From Paracoccaceae bacterium (GTDB lineage Bacteria; Pseudomonadota; Alphaproteobacteria; Rhizobiales; Stappiaceae): a stretch of 51,511 nt of DNA. Where the stretch lies: the NCBI GenBank assembly GCA_002709505.1, contig PARB01000105.1, positions 1 to 51,511 of the forward strand, given 5' to 3'. Below the pieces are notes generated by a model. The model saw only the letters and a list, made by a program, of their open reading frames with translations. It was not told the DNA's origin and did no database searches. This document shows, one piece after another, positions 44,720 to 51,511 of the stretch; position 1 is the first letter of the stretch, and every line of letters starts with the position of its first letter. The translations under genes were made by a program, and so were the position numbers.

Positions 44720-46231
44720 TCAATGCGCCAGCATGGCGGTGGAATTCGCGGCCTCGATCGCCGCCTGGTAGTTGGTCACCAGCGCCGTGACCGACGCGGC
44801 CGTGGCGTCGAGGATGGGTGCGGGATAGAAACCGAACAGGATCGTCAGGATGATCATCGGCACGATGATCACGCGCTCGCGCAGGCTGAGATCCATGATC
44901 GACTTCAGGCTTTCCTTGTCGAGCGCGCCGAAGACGACGCGCTTGTAGAGAAACAGCGCATAGGCGGCCGACAGGATCACACCGGTGGTTGCGATCAACG
45001 CGACCCAGGTGTTCACCTGGAAGGCGCCCATCAGCGTCAGGAACTCGCCGACGAAACCGCTGGTGCCCGGCAGACCGACATTCGCCATCGTGAAGATCAG
45101 GAAAGCGACCGCATAGAACGGCATCCGGTTCACGAGCCCGCCGTAGGCAGAGATATCGCGCGTGTGCATCCGGTCGTAGATCACGCCCACGCAGAGGAAC
45201 AGCGCGCCCGAGACGATGCCGTGCGACAGCATCTGGAAGAGCGCACCCTGCACCCCCTGCTCGGTCATGGTGAAGATGCCCATCGTCACGTACCCCATGT
45301 GGGCGACGGAGGAATAGGCGATCAGCTTCTTGATGTCTTCCTGGGCGAGCGCCACCAGCGAGGTGTAGACGATGGCGATGACCGACAGCGTGAAGACCAT
45401 CGGAGCGAACATCTCGCTCGCAAGCGGGAACATCGGCAGCGAGAAGCGCAGGAAGCCGTAGCCGCCCATCTTCAGCAGGATCGCGGCCAGGATAACGGAG
45501 CCGGCCGTCGGTGCCTCCACGTGCGCATCGGGCAGCCAGGTGTGGACCGGCCACATCGGCATCTTCACGGCAAAGGACGCGAAGAACGCCAGCCACAGCC
45601 ACGTCTGCATTCCGGCCGGGAACCCGTGCGCCATGAGCGTCGGGATATCCGTCGTGCCGGCATCCCAATACATCGCCATCAGCGCGATCAGCATCAGCAG
45701 CGAGCCGAGCAGCGTGTAGAGGAAGAACTTGTAGCTCGCGTAGACGCGCCGCTTGCCGCCCCAGACACCGATGATCAGGAACATCGGGATCAGACCGGCC
45801 TCGAAGAACACGTAGAACATGACGAGATCAAGCGCGCAGAACACGCCGATCATCAGCGTTTCAAGCACCAGAAACGCGATCATGTATTCCTTCACCCGCA
45901 TCTGGACGCTGTTCCAGCTGGCCAGGATGCAGAAGGGCATGAGGAAGGTCGTGAGGATGACGAAGAGCATCGAGATGCCGTCGACGCCCATGCGGTAGCC
46001 GATGTTGCCGCCCAGCCACTCGCTGCTTTCCTCGAACTGGAAACCGGGGTTCTGCGGATCGAACCCGCCCCAGATGAAGAGCGACACCAGGAAGGTGAAC
46101 ACCGTCGTGATCAGCGCGACCCGGCGCATGTTGTCCTTGGCGCCGGCATCCTCGCCGCGCACCAGCAGGATGAAGAACACACCGACGAGCGGAAGGAAGG
46201 TCGTGATGGAAAGAAGCGGCCAGTTGCTCAT
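44720..46231 (-). CDS. nuoM: NADH-quinone oxidoreductase subunit M
   Basis: A 503-residue antiporter-like proton-pumping subunit. Conserved Glu144 is in [16 protein letters not shown]; the Lys/His region is [22 protein letters not shown]; then [19 protein letters not shown]. Its ATG overlaps the nuoL stop by one base (TGATG), suggesting coupled translation. Confidence 0.97.
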   Translation of the reverse strand: MSNWPLLSITTFLPLVGVFFILLVRGEDAGAKDNMRRVALITTVFTFLVSLFIWGGFDPQNPGFQFEESSEWLGGNIGYRMGVDGISMLFVILTTFLMPFCILASWNSVQMRVKEYMIAFLVLETLMIGVFCALDLVMFYVFFEAGLIPMFLIIGVWGGKRRVYASYKFFLYTLLGSLLMLIALMAMYWDAGTTDIPTLMAHGFPAGMQTWLWLAFFASFAVKMPMWPVHTWLPDAHVEAPTAGSVILAAILLKMGGYGFLRFSLPMFPLASEMFAPMVFTLSVIAIVYTSLVALAQEDIKKLIAYSSVAHMGYVTMGIFTMTEQGVQGALFQMLSHGIVSGALFLCVGVIYDRMHTRDISAYGGLVNRMPFYAVAFLIFTMANVGLPGTSGFVGEFLTLMGAFQVNTWVALIATTGVILSAAYALFLYKRVVFGALDKESLKSIMDLSLRERVIIVPMIILTILFGFYPAPILDATAASVTALVTNYQAAIEAANSTAMLAH

Positions 46232-48192
46232 CAGTGAGCGCCCCCGACGGAGAACATGGACCAGGTGATCAGCGCGGCAACGCCGATCAGCATGGCGAAT
46301 GCATAGTGATAGAGGTACCCGGTCTGAAGCCGGACGACCCAGGTTGTGACGTTCTGGACACGCGCGGCAACGCCATCAGGTCCCATGCCGTCGATGACCG
46401 TGCCATCGCCCTTCTTCCAGAGCTGGCGGCCGATCCACATGGCGGGACGCACGAAGATCGCGTCATAGAGCTCGTCGAAATACCACTTGTTCAGGAGGAA
46501 GCGGTACAGGCCGTCGTGCCGCTCCGCCAGCTGGCGCGGGATCTCCGGCGAGCGGATATAGAACAGCCACGCAACCGCGAAACCGCCTAGCATCATGACG
46601 AAGGGCGATGCCTTCACCCACAGCGGAACCTCGTGGATGTCGTGAAGGACATGGTTCTCCTCCGACACGAAGAGCGCGCCCTTCCAGAAGGCGTCATAGC
46701 CGTCGCCGATGAACACGCCCTTGAAGACGAAGCCGGCAAGGAGTGCGCCGACCGCAAGGATCATCAGCGGCACGGTCATCACCAGCGGGCTTTCGTGGAC
46801 GTGCTTCATCACGTCGACCGAAGCCCGCGGCTTGCCGTGGAAGGTCATGAATGCGAGGCGCCACGAGTAGAAGGACGTCAGCGCCGCCGCTGCCACCGTC
46901 AGCCAGAAGGCGTAATGCGCAAAGACGTTATGCCCGACGTAGGCCGCCTCGATGACCGCATCCTTGGAGAAGAAGCCGGCGGTCAGCGGGAAACCGGTCA
47001 ATGCCAGCGTGCCGATCACCATCATCCAGTAGGTCAGCGGGATGTGCTTGCGCAGTCCGCCCATCTTGCGCATGTCCTGCTCGTTCGACACGGCATGGAT
47101 CACCGAGCCGGCGCCAAGGAACAGCAGCGCCTTGAAGAAGGCATGGGTGAACAGGTGGAAGATCGCGATGGAGTAACCGCCAACGCCAAGTGCCACGAAC
47201 ATGTAGCCAAGCTGCGAACAGGTCGAATAGGCAATCACCCGCTTGATGTCGTTCTGCACAAGACCGACGGTCGCGGCGAAGAACGCCGTCGTCGCGCCGA
47301 AGAGCGTCACCACCGTCAGGGCCGTATGCGACAGCTCGAAGATCGGCGACAGGCGCGCGACCATGAACACGCCGGCCGTGACCATGGTGGCGGCGTGAAT
47401 GAGCGCGGATACCGGCGTCGGGCCTTCCATGGCGTCGGGAAGCCAGGTGTGCAGCAGGAACTGCGCCGACTTGCCCATGGCGCCCATGAAGAGCAGCAGG
47501 CACACGACGGTGAGTGCGGCGTCCTGGCTCAGCTCTGCACCGAGGAACGTCAGGACCGTGCGCGGCTCCTCCGCGGCAAAGGCCTGGGCGTTGGCGAAGA
47601 TCGTGTCGTAATCCGTGGAGTTGAACAGGTAGAAGACGCCGAAAATGCCGAGAATGAAGCCGAAGTCACCGACCCGGTTGACGACGAAGGCCTTCATCGC
47701 CGCCGCGTTGGCCGACGGCTTCTTGTACCAGAAGCCGATCAGCAGATAGGACGCGAGACCCACGCCTTCCCAGCCGAAGAACATCTGCAGCAGGTTGTCG
47801 GAGGTCACCAGCATCAGCATGGCGAAGGTGAACAGCGACAGATAGGCGAAGAAGCGCGGCCGATGCGGATCGTGGTGCATGTAGCCGATGGAATAAACAT
47901 GCACGAGCGCGGACACCGAGTTGACCACCACCAGCATGACGGCGGTCAGCGTGTCGACGCGAATGGTCCAGTCGACGCTGAAGGTGCCGGAGGTCATCCA
48001 GCGCAGCAGCGTTTCGCGCGCAACCGGCGTTTCCCCGAAGCCGATGGAGAAGAACGCGACCCACGACAGCAGCGCTGCGACGATGAGAAGCCCGGAGGTG
48101 ATGTACTCGCTCGCCTTGGCACCGATCGCGCGGCCGAACAGGCCGGCAATCAGGAACCCGACGAGGGGCAGGAAGACGATAGCCTGATACAT
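46231..48192 (-). CDS. nuoL: NADH-quinone oxidoreductase subunit L
   Basis: A 653-residue distal membrane-arm subunit with 14 core helices plus the long lateral HL helix at the C-terminus. Conserved Glu142 is in [18 protein letters not shown]; the Lys/His region is [40 protein letters not shown] follows. It lies 7 bp after nuoK and overlaps nuoM by one base. Confidence 0.97.
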   Translation of the reverse strand: MYQAIVFLPLVGFLIAGLFGRAIGAKASEYITSGLLIVAALLSWVAFFSIGFGETPVARETLLRWMTSGTFSVDWTIRVDTLTAVMLVVVNSVSALVHVYSIGYMHHDPHRPRFFAYLSLFTFAMLMLVTSDNLLQMFFGWEGVGLASYLLIGFWYKKPSANAAAMKAFVVNRVGDFGFILGIFGVFYLFNSTDYDTIFANAQAFAAEEPRTVLTFLGAELSQDAALTVVCLLLFMGAMGKSAQFLLHTWLPDAMEGPTPVSALIHAATMVTAGVFMVARLSPIFELSHTALTVVTLFGATTAFFAATVGLVQNDIKRVIAYSTCSQLGYMFVALGVGGYSIAIFHLFTHAFFKALLFLGAGSVIHAVSNEQDMRKMGGLRKHIPLTYWMMVIGTLALTGFPLTAGFFSKDAVIEAAYVGHNVFAHYAFWLTVAAAALTSFYSWRLAFMTFHGKPRASVDVMKHVHESPLVMTVPLMILAVGALLAGFVFKGVFIGDGYDAFWKGALFVSEENHVLHDIHEVPLWVKASPFVMMLGGFAVAWLFYIRSPEIPRQLAERHDGLYRFLLNKWYFDELYDAIFVRPAMWIGRQLWKKGDGTVIDGMGPDGVAARVQNVTTWVVRLQTGYLYHYAFAMLIGVAALITWSMFSVGGAH

Positions 48193-48199
48193 GGCGGCC

Positions 48200-48508
48200 C
48201 TACCCCTTCATCATGTTAACGTCTTCAACCGCGATGGAGCCGCGGTTGCGATAGAAGACGACGAGGATCGCGAGCCCGATGGCCGCTTCCGCCGCGGCGA
48301 CCGTCAGCACGAGCAGGGCAAAGACCTGACCGACGAGATCACCGAGGAACGACGAGAAGGCTACCAGGTTGAGGTTCACCGACAGGAGCAGGAGTTCCAC
48401 CGACATCAGGATGACGATGACGTTCTTCCGGTTCAGGAAGATCCCGAAGATCCCGATCGTGAACAATATAGCTGCGACCGCCAGATAGTGTGACAGACCG
48501 ATTTCCAT
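48200..48508 (-). CDS. nuoK: NADH-quinone oxidoreductase subunit K
   Basis: 102 residues and three membrane helices. The two conserved membrane Glu residues of the proton path are Glu38 ([17 protein letters not shown]) and Glu74 ([13 protein letters not shown]). The ATG at 48508 (MEIGLSHY) gives the family length; an upstream in-frame start adds a non-conserved N-terminus. Confidence 0.97.
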   Translation of the reverse strand: MEIGLSHYLAVAAILFTIGIFGIFLNRKNVIVILMSVELLLLSVNLNLVAFSSFLGDLVGQVFALLVLTVAAAEAAIGLAILVVFYRNRGSIAVEDVNMMKG

Positions 48509-48596
48509 GGGCGCCTCGCGATGCTCCCCGATTAAGACTTGCAAGCTGGCACGCGCAGCGGATGCCGCGCGGCCGGAATGACTGTGATGAGGATCC

Positions 48597-49211
48597 TCAG
48601 ATCCCCTTGCCGGTTTCGACCTTCCGCACCTCGATGGCGGCGTCCCGGGTCCGTCCCACCTGGGTGGAGATGTCCTGGCGCTTCACGCCCTCCTTGTGGC
48701 GCAGCGTCAGCACGATCGCCCCGATCATCGCCACCAGCAGCACCAGACCGGCCGTCTGGAAATACAGGATGTAGCGCGTGTAGATCAGCTGCCCGAGTGC
48801 GGAGACGTTGGCTCCATCCTGCGGCACCGGTGCCGGCGCCGAGGTGTTTGCGATCACCTCCGGCGAGATCACCCAAACCCCGAGCACCAGCAGGAGCTCG
48901 ACCAGCAGGACCATCCCGATCAGGCCGCCCACCGGCATGTACTGCAGGAACCCCTGGCGCATCTCGACGAAATCGACGTCGAGCATCATCACCACGAAGA
49001 GGAACAGCACCATGACGGCGCCGACATAGACGACGACCAGCAGCATCGCCAGGAATTCGGCGCCGAGCAGGATGAAGAGACCGGCGGCATTGAAGAACGC
49101 CAGAATCAGGAACAGCACCGAATGCACGGGATTGCGCGAGGCAATCACCATGAAGGCGGACGCCACGGCGATCGCGGCGAAGAGATAGAAGAAGATGGCT
49201 TGCAGAACCAT
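48597..49211 (-). CDS. nuoJ: NADH-quinone oxidoreductase subunit J
   Basis: 204 residues with five membrane helices. The conserved third helix is [20 protein letters not shown], with the pi-bulge Tyr/Gly region of the E-channel. The start [12 protein letters not shown] at 49211 fits the family better than an upstream start. It lies 88 bp before nuoK. Confidence 0.96.
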   Translation of the reverse strand: MVLQAIFFYLFAAIAVASAFMVIASRNPVHSVLFLILAFFNAAGLFILLGAEFLAMLLVVVYVGAVMVLFLFVVMMLDVDFVEMRQGFLQYMPVGGLIGMVLLVELLLVLGVWVISPEVIANTSAPAPVPQDGANVSALGQLIYTRYILYFQTAGLVLLVAMIGAIVLTLRHKEGVKRQDISTQVGRTRDAAIEVRKVETGKGI

Positions 49212-49309
49212 GTCGCGGTGTGCCCCCGTCACCATGTTGAGTGGGCTTGTTCCCGAACAAGACGGCCTCGTCTTAGACCAGCCGCTGCCCGGCGTCCACT
49301 CCCCGCGCC

Positions 49310-49798
49310 TTATCGATAAGGCGCATCCATGGCGATGTTGTTTGCGATTTCCCGCTCCCAGCGATCGCCGTTCGCGAGGAGTTTTTCCTTGTCGTAATAG
49401 AGCTCTTCACGGGTCTCCGTGGCGAACTCGAAATTCGGACCCTCGACAATGGCGTCCACCGGACAGGCTTCCTGGCAGAAGCCGCAGTAGATGCATTTCA
49501 CCATGTCGATGTCGTAACGCGTCGTGCGGCGCGTCCCGTCGTTGCGGCGCGGGCCTGCCTCGATGGTGATGGCCTGCGCCGGGCAGATCGCTTCGCACAG
49601 CTTGCAGGCGATGCAGCGCTCCTCACCGTTGGGATAGCGACGCAACGCATGCTCGCCGCGAAAACGCGGGCTGACCGGCCCCTTCTCGAAGGGGTAGTTG
49701 ATCGTCGGCTTCGGCTTGAAGAAGTAGCGCATCGCCAGAAAGAAGGCGGACACGAACTCCTTGAGCAAGAGCGACTTGGCAGCCTGTTGCAGTGCCAT
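49310..49798 (-). CDS. nuoI: NADH-quinone oxidoreductase subunit I
   Basis: A 162-residue peripheral-arm ferredoxin-like subunit. Two 4Fe-4S motifs are [12 protein letters not shown] (Cys62, 65, 68, 72) and [12 protein letters not shown] (Cys102, 105, 108, 112), holding clusters N6a and N6b on the route to N2. It is followed by a 98-bp gap to nuoJ. Confidence 0.97.
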   Translation of the reverse strand: MALQQAAKSLLLKEFVSAFFLAMRYFFKPKPTINYPFEKGPVSPRFRGEHALRRYPNGEERCIACKLCEAICPAQAITIEAGPRRNDGTRRTTRYDIDMVKCIYCGFCQEACPVDAIVEGPNFEFATETREELYYDKEKLLANGDRWEREIANNIAMDAPYR

Positions 49799-49902
49799 GG
49801 CGTCGAGCCTCGTTCTCTCGTTTCCAATCGGGCGGTTCCCGGGGTCATCCCGCGCCCGTGTTCACATCTCTCCCCGCCCCTGTCCGGCGGGATCAACTCG
49901 CA

Positions 49903-50139
49903 TTAGCCGGCCAGCGACCGGCCCGCGAGGTATCCGATCAGCGGGAACGCGATCAGACCGCACCCAAGGACCAGATAGCGGATCTGCTCCATGTAGCGAT
50001 CGAGAAAACCCTGTTTCCCGATCCGCTGGTTCTGCCGTTCCGCCGCGCCCTTCAGAACGCCGATGACGATCTTGTAGTCGATCCAGCCGATGTAGAGCCC
50101 GATGGCCGCGCCGATCAGACCCGCAAGAGAGAACGACAT
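49903..50139 (-). CDS. uncharacterised 78-residue membrane protein inside the nuo operon
   Basis: I do not recognise a family. Two membrane helices (about 4-22, SLAGLIGAAIGLYIGWIDY, and 54-74, IRYLVLGCGLIAFPLIGYLAG) flank a basic loop (KGAAERQNQRIGKQGFLDRYM). It lies 19 bp after nuoH and 104 bp before nuoI on the same strand, with a ribosome site (AGAGGG). Its position suggests a complex I accessory or assembly protein, but that is inference. Confidence 0.8.
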   Translation of the reverse strand: MSFSLAGLIGAAIGLYIGWIDYKIVIGVLKGAAERQNQRIGKQGFLDRYMEQIRYLVLGCGLIAFPLIGYLAGRSLAG

Positions 50140-50158
50140 TCAAGACCCTCTCGACCCG

Positions 50159-51217
50159 TCACGCGCCGGTGGGCGCCCAGCCCATCGCCATCAGGACGCC
50201 GGCGACCACGACGACCATGACCAGCGACAGCGGAAGGAACACCTTCCAGCCAAGGCGCATCAGTTGGTCGTAGCGGTAGCGCGGGACCATCGCCTTGACC
50301 ATCGCGAACATGAAGAACACCAGCAGCGACTTCAGCAGGAACCAGATCACGCCCGGCACCCAGGTGAAGGGCGCGAAATCAAGCGGCGGAAGCCAGCCGC
50401 CCAGGAACAGGATGGTCGTCAGCGAGCACATCAGCGCGATGGCGACATATTCGCCCAGCATGAACATCATGTAGGGCGTCGAGCCGTATTCGACCATGAA
50501 GCCGGCGACAAGCTCCGATTCCGCCTCCGCCAGATCGAACGGCGGACGGTTCGTCTCCGCAAGCGCGGAAATGAAGAACACCACGAACATCGGGAACAGC
50601 GGCAGCCAGTACCAGTTCAGGAACGTCAGCCACGGCACGCCGAGCATTGTGGCAAGGCCGGTCTCCTGCGACAGCACGATCTGCGACAGGTTGAGCGATC
50701 CCGCGCACATCAGCACCGTGACGATCACGAAGCCGATGGACACCTCATAGGACACCATCTGCGCCGCTGAGCGAAGCGCCGACAAGAACGGATACTTCGA
50801 GTTCGATGCCCAACCGCCGATGATGATGCCGTACACGCTGAGCGAGGAGATCGCGAAGATGAAGAGAATGCCGACATTGATATCGGCGATCACCCAGCCG
50901 TCCGCGACGGGCACCACCGCCCAGGCGGCCAGCGCCAGCGTCACCGTGACCAGCGGCGCGAGCAGGAACAGCCCCTTGTTGGCGCCGGCCGGAATGACCG
51001 GCTCCTTGAGCACGAACTTCAGAAGATCGGCGAAGGACTGCAGCAGGCCCCAGGGGCCAACCACATTCGGACCCCGGCGAATCTGCACTGCCGCCCAGAT
51101 CTTGCGATCCGCGTAGAGGATATACGCCACGATCACCAGCAGCACGACGAGAAGCAACACGCTCTGCGCCAGCATGATGATCAGCGGGAAAAGGTAATCC
51201 GCCCAGAAGTCCGCCAT
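50159..51217 (-). CDS. nuoH: NADH-quinone oxidoreductase subunit H
   Basis: A 352-residue membrane subunit that forms the quinone tunnel at the arm junction. Landmarks are [20 protein letters not shown], the acidic loop [19 protein letters not shown], and [20 protein letters not shown]. It starts 12 bp after the nuoG stop. Confidence 0.97.
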   Translation of the reverse strand: MADFWADYLFPLIIMLAQSVLLLVVLLVIVAYILYADRKIWAAVQIRRGPNVVGPWGLLQSFADLLKFVLKEPVIPAGANKGLFLLAPLVTVTLALAAWAVVPVADGWVIADINVGILFIFAISSLSVYGIIIGGWASNSKYPFLSALRSAAQMVSYEVSIGFVIVTVLMCAGSLNLSQIVLSQETGLATMLGVPWLTFLNWYWLPLFPMFVVFFISALAETNRPPFDLAEAESELVAGFMVEYGSTPYMMFMLGEYVAIALMCSLTTILFLGGWLPPLDFAPFTWVPGVIWFLLKSLLVFFMFAMVKAMVPRYRYDQLMRLGWKVFLPLSLVMVVVVAGVLMAMGWAPTGA

Positions 51218-51229
51218 AATAGCCCCCGT

Positions 51230-51511
51230 TTACTCCGCGGCCTCTGCCGCACGCGCCTTGGCGAGAGCCGAACATTCGGCCATCGTCGCCGACGCACGCG
51301 CGATCGGATTGGTCATGTAGAAATCGCTCACCGCATTGTGGAACGCGGCCGAGTCCGGCTTTCCGCCGAGCTTTGCCAGTGCATCGACGCCCGACCCGTC
51401 GCCAGCCGCGATACCGTCGATTTCCGCCATATGCGGATGCACTTCGTAAAGCGCCGCCCGCAGCTCGCCAAGCGAGTCATACGGCAGTTGCGCCCCGAGC
51501 TGCGCGGACGC
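51230..51511 (-). CDS. nuoG: NADH-quinone oxidoreductase subunit G (partial, C-terminus)
   Basis: The C-terminal 93 codons; the rest is beyond the right edge. The fragment includes AQLPYDSLGELRAALYEVHP and the alphaproteobacterial NuoG end FYMTNPIARASATMAEC. The Fe-S and molybdopterin-like domains are outside the window. The frame is open to the last base. Confidence 0.94.
   Translation of the reverse strand, partial: ASAQLGAQLPYDSLGELRAALYEVHPHMAEIDGIAAGDGSGVDALAKLGGKPDSAAFHNAVSDFYMTNPIARASATMAECSALAKARAAEAAE

Noticed and set aside
43760-46237. An 825-codon plus-strand open frame opposite nuoM/nuoN
   Set aside because: The His/Arg/Glu/Gln-rich translation is typical of antisense of membrane-protein genes; nuoM and nuoN on the other strand are unambiguous.
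46633-48219. A 528-codon plus-strand open frame opposite nuoL
   Set aside because: Antisense shadow; composition is dominated by His, Arg, Asp and Glu and no domain is seen.

Overview
The window is 51.5 kb of GC-rich chromosomal DNA from an alphaproteobacterium. It is most likely from the order Hyphomicrobiales (Rhizobiales); the genus cannot be fixed from the sequence alone. The support is a PopZ (DUF2497) gene beside tolC and valS, yajC-secD-secF followed by homologues of two mitochondrial complex I assembly factors, an alphaproteobacterial-type nuo operon ending in birA-rnj-mce-DUF1467, a type-2 (short) ProS, TrmFO, and an alphaproteobacterial LexA box. Almost every gene is housekeeping and most lie on the minus strand. 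I see no transposase, integrase, phage gene, CRISPR array, tRNA or rRNA.

Layout, low to high coordinates (genes on minus run right to left). 1-12 kb: the translation and envelope supercluster rpsB-tsf // pyrH-frr-uppS-cdsA-dxr-rseP-bamA-lpxD-fabZ-lpxA. It links translation factors, UMP kinase, undecaprenyl and isoprenoid synthesis, phospholipid synthesis, outer-membrane assembly and lipid A synthesis. A terminator after tsf splits it. 12-20 kb: dnaE, a 38-residue membrane ORF behind a probable LexA-controlled promoter, a guanidinium exporter gene (plus strand) behind a guanidine-II (mini-ykkC) riboswitch, then proS-lolC/F-lolD. 20-23 kb: a structured intergenic region with a probable small RNA and strong terminator, a lipoprotein with a transglutaminase-like triad, and trmFO. 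23-29 kb: yajC-secD-secF-NDUFAF3-like-NDUFAF6-like, with an MscS-family channel downstream. 29-32 kb, plus strand: a DUF815 AAA ATPase and an alpha/beta hydrolase. 32-39 kb: valS-DUF2155, popZ, tolC and a protein-isoaspartate methyltransferase-like gene. 39-51.5 kb: two small plus-strand genes, then nuoG(partial)-H-orf78-I-J-K-L-M-N-birA-rnj-mce-DUF1467.

The most interesting items are regulatory or small. The first is the 38-residue single-span membrane protein with GTTC-N7-GTTC inside its promoter, a candidate SOS-induced small inhibitor comparable in type to Caulobacter SidA. The second is the two ACGA-loop hairpins in front of the SMR exporter. The third is the unassigned structured RNA at about 20.3-20.5 kb. 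The fourth is the membrane-insertion and complex I assembly-factor operon on the same chromosome segment as the complex I genes. The fifth is an uncharacterised 78-residue membrane protein between nuoH and nuoI.
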